Assembly (NCBI RefSeq): GCF_036245865.1
Contig: NZ_BTTW01000005.1
Location: forward strand, 186,001 to 250,000
Length of the DNA: 64,000 nt
Origin: Corallococcus caeni
GTDB lineage: Bacteria; Myxococcota; Myxococcia; Myxococcales; Myxococcaceae
Direction of reading: 5' to 3'
Part shown: positions 34,481 through 42,900 of the stretch, one piece after another
How the letters are laid out: the number at the start of each line of letters is the position of its first letter
Position numbering within the stretch: position 1 is the stretch's first letter
The notes under the pieces: generated by a model
Databases searched by the model: none
What the model was told of the DNA's origin: nothing
What the model saw: only the letters and a program-made list of their open reading frames with translations
Position numbers and translations under genes: made by a program

Positions 34481-34987
34481 TCAGGGGTCCCGCAGGGCGG
34501 GGATGCCGGAGGACACCTTGGCGAGCAGGTCGCGGAGCGTGTCCCGCTCATCCAGGCTCAAGGGAGCCATGAGCGCGGCGATGCGGCGGTAGTGGTCGGG
34601 CATCATGCCCAGGATGAACTCGCGGCCCTTGGACGTGAGGTGCACGGAGTACATGCGCCGGTCCTCCGGGTGGTCCGTGCGGGAGATGAAGCCGTCCTTC
34701 TCCAGCGTGTCCAGGAGCCCCGTGATGGTCGCGCGGCTGCACCGCGACAGCTCCGCGAGCTCCGCGGGGCGCAGCGTCTCCCCCGCGTCCTCCGCCGCGA
34801 AGAGCTGCACCAGCACGACGAAGCGTCCGTGGGACACCCCGTGTCGCGCGAAGTGCGCCTCATAGGCTTCGGTCAGCTCATTGGAGAGGCGGAGCATCGT
34901 CAGGCAGGTCTCGATGGCGCTCGGGTCGAGCGCGGGAAACCGTTTGGCCATCTGCTTCAGCCGCTCGTACCGGGGCACGAGCTTCAT
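34481..34987 (-). CDS. MarR-family transcriptional regulator of the efflux operon
   Basis: 168 residues from ATG 34987; a longer TTG-started frame to 35059 would run through the promoter. The winged helix is seen as FVVLVQLFAAEDAGETLRP, ELSRCSRATITGLLDTLEKDGF (recognition helix) and RTDHPEDRRMYSVHLTSKG (wing). It is the first gene of the operon with the HlyD and MFS genes and should repress it until a ligand binds. An inverted repeat lies upstream (35032-35079). Confidence 0.88.
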   Translation of the reverse strand: MKLVPRYERLKQMAKRFPALDPSAIETCLTMLRLSNELTEAYEAHFARHGVSHGRFVVLVQLFAAEDAGETLRPAELAELSRCSRATITGLLDTLEKDGFISRTDHPEDRRMYSVHLTSKGREFILGMMPDHYRRIAALMAPLSLDERDTLRDLLAKVSSGIPALRDP

Positions 34988-35031
34988 CGGCGTGGCGTTT
35001 CTGGGACGGGGAGGAGCCAAGACGCGACGTC

Positions 35032-35079
35032 TAGTAAGGCCCCTAACGATTTTGCGCAAGTTGATTCGTCGCCTGACTA
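35032..35079 (-). promoter_or_regulatory. Putative MarR operator/promoter region
   Basis: Two 9-base arms, TAGTAAGGC at 35032-35040 and GCCTGACTA at 35071-35079, form an inverted repeat with one mismatch. A perfect TTGCGCAA palindrome lies between them (35052-35059). Reading the minus strand, TTGCGC then TTACTA, 16 bases apart, could be the -35 and -10. These would sit upstream of the MarR gene start at 34987 and are good autoregulation candidates. Confidence 0.45.
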
Positions 35080-35116
35080 AATCCTTGATTTCCCAACTGG
35101 GAGCGGGGCCGTCTGG

Positions 35117-36223
35117 CTACTCGGCAGCCCGCGCGTCCGCGGCCGTGGGAGGCGTCTGCAGGAGGAGAACAGCGCGCGGTCCGGGATGATGTTCCTGCAT
35201 GGAGCGCACGGCGCGCAGGTCGAAGGACTGCACGTCCGCCCGTTGAACGAGCCCCGCGTCCTGGATGACCTGGGCGACCGCGCCGCCGTGGGCTGGAGCG
35301 ACGTCTGTCTTCGGCGATGGCCGTTTGAGCTCCACATTGAACCGGACGCGCCGGGCGTTCCGGGCGCGGAGCGGGTCGCGGGCTTCGTGCGCGGCGTCCG
35401 CCTGGTCCGCCGCGAAGGCGAACAGCTGGCGCAGCGTGGGGACGCTGTAGGGGTCCGGAAGTCCGGCGCGGGCGGAGAACGCGACGGCTTCGGGCGAGCG
35501 GGCGCGGTCGTTCGTCTGCTCCGGGCGGTCCGCGAGGAGCCGGTCACAGACGAAGGCGGTCTGGAGCCGCGCGACGGTGAGGGTCGCGATGGGGACGGGA
35601 GCCGGGAGCGGGCTTCCATCCGCGTGGCGGCACTTCGCCGGGGACAGGTCCGGGTCGTGGGAGAGCACGGGGACGCCGTCGGCGGTGAGGACGGTGTCCA
35701 GCTCCAGCGTGGTCATGTGGAAGTCGAGCGCGGCCTCGAAGGCGGGCAGCGTGTTCTCCGGCCGCAGGCCCCGCGCGCCCCGGTGGCCCTGCGCATCGAA
35801 GCGCTTCGGGTCGATGAGCCCGTCCGCGTCCAGCAGGTCCCCGGAGGTGCCGTCCCCGTTGGCGTCGAAGTCGCGCACCGCCCGCGCGAGGAGGTCCGGC
35901 CGGTCGCTGATGATGCCGTCCACGCCGCGCCGGAGCAGGGCCTGCATCGTGGGCACGTCGTTCACGGTCCAGACGATGACGGGATGACCCGAGGCGTGGA
36001 GGCGCTCCAGGTCGATGCCGCCTCCAGGCTGGAGCAGCCGGGCGTCCGGGGCGCAGACGGGGGCCCTGCCGCGAGCGTGTGCACGCAGGGTGTCCATGAG
36101 ACGAACCGTGGGGTCGTCCGCTGGCGTGCGGGAGGTCCGGCCGGTCCGCGTGCAGGCGCAGGCGAGGCACGCGAGGAGCACCGCGAAGGCGCGGCGCGGG
36201 AACCACCGGGGGGACAAGGCCAT
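35117..36223 (-). CDS. Glycerophosphodiester phosphodiesterase-like lipoprotein with permuted domain order
   Basis: 368 residues from ATG 36223. The signal reads AFAVLLACLACACTR with lipobox-like Cys residues. Residues 75-115 (HPVIVWTVNDV, then GVDGIISDRPDLLARAV) match the last part of a GDPD barrel. Residues 118-137 hold an EF-hand-like calcium loop (DANGDGTSGD). Residues 145-368 then start a normal GDPD barrel: H147-R148-G, PENT at 155-158, and SHD at 188-190. The protein stops after VQSFDLRAVRSM, before the usual C-terminal strands, which are instead at the N-terminus. This suggests a circular permutation. The catalytic residues are present, so it could hydrolyse glycerophosphodiesters. 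Confidence 0.8.
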   Translation of the reverse strand: MALSPRWFPRRAFAVLLACLACACTRTGRTSRTPADDPTVRLMDTLRAHARGRAPVCAPDARLLQPGGGIDLERLHASGHPVIVWTVNDVPTMQALLRRGVDGIISDRPDLLARAVRDFDANGDGTSGDLLDADGLIDPKRFDAQGHRGARGLRPENTLPAFEAALDFHMTTLELDTVLTADGVPVLSHDPDLSPAKCRHADGSPLPAPVPIATLTVARLQTAFVCDRLLADRPEQTNDRARSPEAVAFSARAGLPDPYSVPTLRQLFAFAADQADAAHEARDPLRARNARRVRFNVELKRPSPKTDVAPAHGGAVAQVIQDAGLVQRADVQSFDLRAVRSMQEHHPGPRAVLLLQTPPTAADARAAE

Positions 36224-36270
36224 GCGCACGGGCTGTCTTCCTTCCTGAAGCCGGTTAGGAAGCTGAAGCG

Positions 36271-36504
36271 ATGGACGTGAAGGATGCCACCGTGCAGGCA
36301 GCGCTGCGTCAGGCTTGCGACGACGCGGGCCTGCCCTTGTCCCTGCGGGGCTGCGTGTATCCGCTGCTGCGGGACCCGGAGGGCGACTGGCCTCCGTGCT
36401 GCGGCGGAGGCTGCATGCCGTGCACGTCCACGCTGGCGGACGTGGCGCTGCGCACGCTGGAGCTGCTGGGCACGCCGCGACGCTCGCCCCTGCCTCCGGG
36501 GTGA
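36271..36504 (+). CDS. Small Cys-rich protein (oxidoreductase-like N-terminal motif)
   Basis: 77 residues from ATG 36271, with AGGAAG about nine bases upstream. The core WPPCCGGGCMPC at residues about 40-51 matches the short PPxCCxxGCxxC signature of the oxidoreductase-like domain, a small metal- or redox-type motif. The flanks are plain helix. It is divergent from the phosphodiesterase gene (47 bases) and abuts the convergent NTF2-like gene. Function unknown. Confidence 0.65.
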   Translation: MDVKDATVQAALRQACDDAGLPLSLRGCVYPLLRDPEGDWPPCCGGGCMPCTSTLADVALRTLELLGTPRRSPLPPG

Positions 36505-36957
36505 TCAGCGGCTCCCGTGGTCCACCAGCACCTCCTTGCGCGGGAGCGACCAGTGCATCTGGACCATCCGCCACTCGGTGCCCCGGCGCTCGAAGGCGCA
36601 GGCCACGCGGATGTTCTCGAAGGTGACGGGCCCGCTGCCTCCGACGAAGGAGACGTCCATCGCGGGCACCGTGAGGCACGCCATCGTGGAGGGCGCGGCC
36701 CCTCCGTGCCAGAGCTGCTCCGAGCGCAGCGTCACGCGGAGGTCGCGCAGGCTCCCGAACTGGGTGCGGAAGGAGTGCTCCACGCGCTCCCAGCCGATGA
36801 AGTGGAGGTTGGAGTGCGTGCCCACGACCACGATGTCGTCGTCGTGCCAGAACAACCTGGACAGCGCCTCCAGGCTCCCGCGCTCATAGGCCTCCACGAA
36901 CGCGGTGAAGCGCCGTGAGAGCTCCGTCCTCCATTCATCCCGCGTCGAGGTCGTCAC
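36505..36957 (-). CDS. NTF2-like/SnoaL-like domain protein coupled to the NRPS-PKS
   Basis: 150 residues starting at GTG 36957, which lies inside the end of the large synthase gene; the overlap is 23 bases. The fold is seen in SRRFTAFVEAYERGSLEALSRLFWHDDDIVVVGTH and in the beta strands TMACLTVPAMDVSF, VTFENIRVACAFERRG and WRMVQMHWSLP. Residues for catalysis cannot be assigned. Tight coupling to the synthase suggests a tailoring or cyclase-like job in the same pathway (SnoaL-type polyketide cyclases share the fold), but DUF4440-type proteins without known function are also an option. Confidence 0.75.
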   Translation of the reverse strand: MTTSTRDEWRTELSRRFTAFVEAYERGSLEALSRLFWHDDDIVVVGTHSNLHFIGWERVEHSFRTQFGSLRDLRVTLRSEQLWHGGAAPSTMACLTVPAMDVSFVGGSGPVTFENIRVACAFERRGTEWRMVQMHWSLPRKEVLVDHGSR

Positions 36958-39900
36958 GTCCCGTGTCCCTTCCCGCGGTCAGGTGCTCCCGGATGAGCCG
37001 CGCCACCTCCGCCACGGCGGGCTCCTCCATGACGGTGAAGTGGTTGCCTTGCACGTCGTGGGCTTGGAACGGAGCGGTCGTCAACGCCTGCCACCATGCC
37101 GCCGCGTGCGAATCCAGCACCGCGTCCCGCTCCGAGGCCCGCAGGTACACGAGCGGCACCGCGTGACGTTCCGGCGCGTACGCCGCGATGGCCTCGTTGG
37201 TCGCGAGCACCACGTCGCGCAGCCGCGCGTCGAGCTCCATCGCCGCCCGCAGTCCGTCCGCCGCGCGCGGGGAGATCTCCTGGAACGCATCGATGAGCCG
37301 GAGCACGTCCCCGACGCTCCGGATGCCCAGCCTGCGCGAGTCGTCCACCGTCACCGTGTCGATCTGGATGACGCCCGCCACGGAGTGGCCGCGCTCCAGC
37401 AGCACGGCCGCCATCTCGTACGCGATGACGCCGCCCGATGAATGGCCGCCCAGCCAGAAGGGGCCCTGGGGCTGGAACGTCAGCAGCTCGTCCACGTACG
37501 TGCGCGCCATCGCCGGCACGTCGCGGTAGAGCACCTCGCCCGGCTCCAGCCCCGACGCGCGGAACGCGTGCACGGGTATGTCCGCGCCCAGCCGCTTCGC
37601 CAGCGGCAGGTACGTGTAGACGGTGCCTCCAATGGGCTGCACCAGGAACAGCGGCGTCCGTCCGCGCCGTCCCGCCTGCAGCTCCATCCGCAGCGGCGCC
37701 TCCTTGAGGAGCGGCCTCCCCGTCCGCTCCAGCTCCTCCTGGACCGCGTGCACCCAGGCGCCCAGCGTCGGGTGCTCCAGCACCGCGTGCAGCGACAGGG
37801 TCACGGACAGCCGCGACTTGAGCTCGCGGTTGAGCTGCACGACCAGCAGGGACGTGCCGCCCAGTTCGAAGAAGTGGCTGTCCGGCGTCAGCGTGTCCAC
37901 GCCGAGCAGCTCCTTCCAGAGCGCCTCCATGGAGGCCCGCACCTCCTCGCGGCTCAGGGCCCGGGGCTCGGTACTGACGGGAGGTCGCGCGGGCGGTGGG
38001 GCCTTCTCCGCCAGCGAGTACCGCTTGCGCTCGAAGGGATACGTCGGCAGCACGACGCGCCTGCGCGGTCCGCTTCCGCGCACCCGGCTCCAGTCCACGG
38101 GGAAGCCCACGGACCAGAGCTGTCCCACGGCCTGGAGCAGCGCCTGTTCGTCGCGCTCCGCCAGGTGCCGCCGTCCCGCGCGCGCGCCGAGCGTGTGCAG
38201 CACCAGCCGCTCCCGCCCCACCCGGGGGTTCAGCTGCGTCAACGTGGAGAGCGTCCGTCCCGGCCCCACCTCCACGAAGATCCGCTCACGGTCCTCCAGC
38301 AGCAGCTCCAGCCCGGCGGAGAACCGGACCGTGTGTCGCAGGTGGCGGGCCCAGTACGTGGGATCGCGCGCGTCGTCCCCGGTCATGCAGGTGCCAGTGA
38401 CGTTGGAGACCAGGGGAATCGCCGGGGACCTCGGGCGCATCGTCCGGGCCAGCTCCGTGAGCGGCTGCATCGCCGGCTCCACGAGCGCGGAGTGGAACCC
38501 CTTCGTGCGTGGCAGCCACTTCGTCTTGATGCCCCGCTCCTGCAACCGCGCCGCGAAGTCCTCCAACGCCTCCAGCGTGCCGGCCACCACGCACTGGCCG
38601 GGGCCGTTGACCGCGGCCAGGGACAGCGCGGGTGGCAATTCCTGCGTCAGCACGGCTTCCGACAGGGGCACGGCCAGCATGCCGGAGGGTGGCAGCGCGT
38701 CGCAGAGCCGGCCGCGCAGCGCGACCAGCGACACGGCCTGCTCCAACGACAGGACACCGGAGAGACAGGCAGCGGCGTATTCGCCCAGGCTGTGACCCAG
38801 GAGGCTCGTCGGGTGGAGGCCCCAGGCGCCCAGCAGCTTCGCCAGCGCGTACTCCGTCGTGAAGATGGCGGCCATGCCCAGCGAGGGCGCACGGAGCGCC
38901 TCCTCCGCACGCGTCCCGTCATCCACCGTGAGCAGCGCGGCGCGAAGGTCGCGCTCCACCTCCCGGCCGAAGTGCGCGGCGCATTCGTCGAAGGCTTCGC
39001 GGTACGCCGGCGCGCGCCGGTACCACTCCGCGCCCATGCCCGGCTCCTGCGTGCCCGTCCCCGGGAACAGGAAGCACACCTCCGGGAGTGGAGTGGAGGC
39101 GAGCTGCGCGGAGCCGTCCCGCCGGAGCTTCGCGATGGCCTCCTCGGGTGTCTCGCAGGTGATGGCGCGCCGGTACCCGAACGCCGTCCGGCCTTCCTGC
39201 AACGTGTACGCGACGTCCGCCAGTGACTGTCCGGGATGCCGCTCCAGGTGATCCGCGAGCCGCCGCGAGGCCGCGCCCAGCGCCTCCCCGCTCCGCGCCG
39301 AGAGCGTCAGCACCTCCATCGCCGTGCCCGCGGCGAGGACCTTCGCGGACGGCGCTTCCTCCAGGACGACGTGCGCGTTCGTCCCGCCAATGCCAAACGA
39401 GCTGACCCCCGCGAGGCGCGGGAAGCCCTCGGGCACGGACCACGGCCGCCCCTCCCGGCTCACGACGAAGGGCGAACGCTCCAGGCCCGCTTCCGGATGC
39501 GCGTGCTCGAAGTGGACGGTCCCCGGAAGGAAGCGGTGCTCCAGGGCCAGCGTCGTCTTGATCAACCCCGCCACCCCGGCCGCCGAGTCCAGGTGCCCCA
39601 CGTTGCTCTTGAGCGCCCCCAGGACGACCGCGGGCTCGGACGCCTCACGCGCTCCGAAGGCGAGCCGCAGCGCCTGGACCTCCAGCGGGTCGCCCAGCGG
39701 CGTCGCCGTGCCGTGGGCCTCGACGTAGGTGATGTGGCGGGGGGCCACGCCCGCGTCGGCGTGGGCCCGTGTGATGACGTCGCGCTGTCCCTCCACGCCC
39801 GGGGCGGTGAAGCCGACCTTGGCGTTGCCGTCGTTGTTGATGGCCGAGCCCCGGATGACGGCCTGGATGGAGTCACCGTCCCGCAGCGCGTCCTCCAGCC

Positions 39901-42900
39901 GCTTGAGCACCACGATGCCGACACCGCTGGAGGGCACCGTGCCCTGCGCCTTCGCGTCGAAGGGACGGCAGTGCCCATCCGGAGACGTGATGCCGCCCTG
40001 CTCGTGGAGGTAGCCGGACGGACCGGACGCGAAGAGGGAGACGCCCCCCGCCAGGGCCACGTCGGACTCGCCGGTGCGCAGGCTCTGACAGGCCAGGTGC
40101 ACGGCCACCAGCGACGTGGAGCAGGCGGTCTGCACCGTGAGCGCGGGCCCGCGCAGGCCCAGCTGATATGCCGTCGCCGTGGCGAGGAACTGCCACGGAT
40201 TGCCCAGGATGGACCGGTACGCCTCCGAGGCCACGGACAGGGAGCGGAAGCGCGGAAGCACCTGATCCAGCCAGTAGCGCGGCACGCCGGAGCCCGCGAA
40301 CAACCCCGCCCTGCCGGGAAGCCGCTTCGGGTCGTAGCCCGCCGTCTCGAGCGCCTCCCAGGCGCACTCCAGGAACACGCGCAGCTGCGGATCCATCAGC
40401 CGCGCGTCCAGGGGGCTGTAGCCGAAGAACGCGGCGTCGAAGGACTCCGCGTCCTCCAGCAGGCCCGAGGCCCGGACATACGCGGGGTCGTCCAGGAGCT
40501 GGGGGTCCTCGCCCGCGGCGAGCAGCGCCTCCCGGCTGAAGCGGGAGAGGCCCTCGCGTCCCTCCACCAGCAGCGTCCACAGCGCATCGACGCTGGGCGC
40601 TCCCGGGAACCGCCCCGCGCTGCCGATGACGGCGATGTGCTCCGAACGCGAGGGGCTTCGCTCAGGCTCCGGGGCCACCGGGACCGGGCGCGGGCGGGAG
40701 TCTTCGTCCAGGTGCCGCGCGAGGGCTTCGAGGGTCGGGAACTGGAACAGCGTGGCCATGCTCACGCGGATGCCCAGCTCCGAGGCCAGCGCGGACTGTA
40801 CCCGCGCGAGCAGCAGCGAATTGCCACCCGCGTCGAAGAAGCCCTCCTGCCTGCCCACGCGTTCCACGCCGAGAATCCGGCACCAGATGCGTTCCAGCGC
40901 CTGCTCCCGCGCCGAGGACTGACTGGCTTCGGGAGCAGCGGCCTGGGCCCTGACGGCAGGAAGCGGCAGCGCGTCGCGGTCCAGCTTGCCCGTGGGCCCC
41001 AGCGGGAACGCGTCCAGCAGCACCAGCTCCCGGGGAACCATGTGCGGTGGAAGCGTCTCGCCCAGCGAGTCCCTGAACGCGGGCGTCAGCAACCGTGGCG
41101 CCGTGGCGGCATCCCGGGGAATGACGTAGCCCACCAGGTGCCGCTCTCCCGCGAGCAGCCGGGGTTCGACCACGGCGTCGCGAACGTCGGGATGCTTGCG
41201 CAGCGCCGCTTCGATTTCGCCCAGCTCGATGCGGAAGCCGCGCAGCTTGAGCTGGCGATCCGACCGCCCGTGGAAGTCGATGCGGCCGTCCGGCCGGTGG
41301 CTGGCGACGTCACCGCTCTTGTAGAGGCGGGCGCCCGGCTCCGCGCTGAAGGGATGGGGGATGAACCGCTCCGCGTCGAGCTCGGGCCGGTTCAGGTAGC
41401 CGTGCGCCAGCCCCTTGCCTCCGATGTAGAGCGCGCCGCGCACGCCCACGGGGACGGGCGCCAGCGCTTCATCCAGCAGGTAGACCTCGTAGCCCGGAAG
41501 CGGCGTCCCGATGGCGTACGGGCCCTGGCCCGCGGTGCACTCCGTGGTCGTCGTGAAGACCGTGGCCTCGGTGGGCCCATAGACCTGGATGAACCGGCGG
41601 CCCGGGGCCCAGGTGTCCACGAGCCGCGCGGGGAGCTCCTCACCGCCAATCACGAGCGTCTTCAGGTCCGGGAGCGCCCGCCACGCCATGGAGCCCAGCG
41701 CCGCCGGCGTGAACATCGCGAGGTGGATGCGCTGTTGCTCCAGGAAGTCCGCCAGCTCCTCACCGGCGGCCACGTCCTCCTGAGCCATCAGGCACAGCGT
41801 GGCGCCGGAGGAGATCGTCGGGAAGATCTCCCCGACGGAGAAGTCGAAGCCGAACCGGGAGCACTGCGCCACGCGCTTTCCCGGTGCGAAGCCGAAGTCG
41901 GAGGCCACGGTCCCGGACAGGTGCCCCGCGCTCCGGTGCCCGATGCGCACGCCCTTGGGTTGGCCCGTCGAACCGGAGGTATAGATGACGTACGCGAGGT
42001 CATCCCCGGTGACATGGACCCGGGGATTCTCCTCCGAGCCACCGCGCACCTGCTCCAGCGCGACCACCGGAACGCCCGCGCCGTCCATGAGCGCGCGCGT
42101 CGCCTCCTGCGCGAGGATGCAGCTCAGCCCCGCGTCCCGCGCCGTGAACTCCAGCCGCGCTCGGGGATACGCGGGGTCCAGCGGCACGTAGGCCGCGCCC
42201 GCCTTCAGCGTCGCCAGCATGGCGGTGATCAGCTCTAAGGACCGCTGGAGGCACACCCCCACGAAGTCTCCGGGCCCGATGCCCTGCGACTGGAGGTGAT
42301 GCGCCAGCCGGTTCGCCTCCGCGTTCAGGGCCCGGTAGCTCAGGGTCCGGCCCTGGAAGACGAGGGCTGTCGCGTCCGGCGTGCGCTCCACCTGCGCTTC
42401 GAACGGGTGATGCAGGCAGTCCGCGTGCGACAGGTCCTCCACGGGCCCCTGCGCCCATTCGAACAGCCGCGTCTGCTCCGCTTCGGAGAGCAAGGGCAGC
42501 GCCGCCACCGGCCGCTCCGGGTCGCGCACGGCCTCGGCCAGCAGCGTCACGAAGTGGTCGCCGAGCTGGTGGATCATCCAGGGCTCGAAGACATCCAGCG
42601 CGTACTCCCACCGCACGGACATGCCGTCTGGCCGCTCATCCAGCTCGATGGAGAGGTCCAGCTTCGACGTCCCCGTGTCGATGTCATGGGGTTCCACCCG
42701 CCAGCCCGACTCCGGCACCGCGATGCGCGGCTCCAGCGTGCAGGACACCTGGAACAGCGGGTTCACGCCGGGGATGCGCGGCGGGTTCACCGCCTCCACG
42801 ATGCGCAGGAGCGGCGCGTCCTGGTGTTCAAGCGCCTCCAGACAGACGCGGCGCACCTGCGCCAGCAGGCCCCGGACGCTCAGCCCGGCGGAGAAGCGCA

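Noticed and set aside
39236..42238. 1000-residue open frame opposite the NRPS-PKS
   Set aside because: Same reason: it lies wholly inside a gene with complete catalytic motifs on the other strand.
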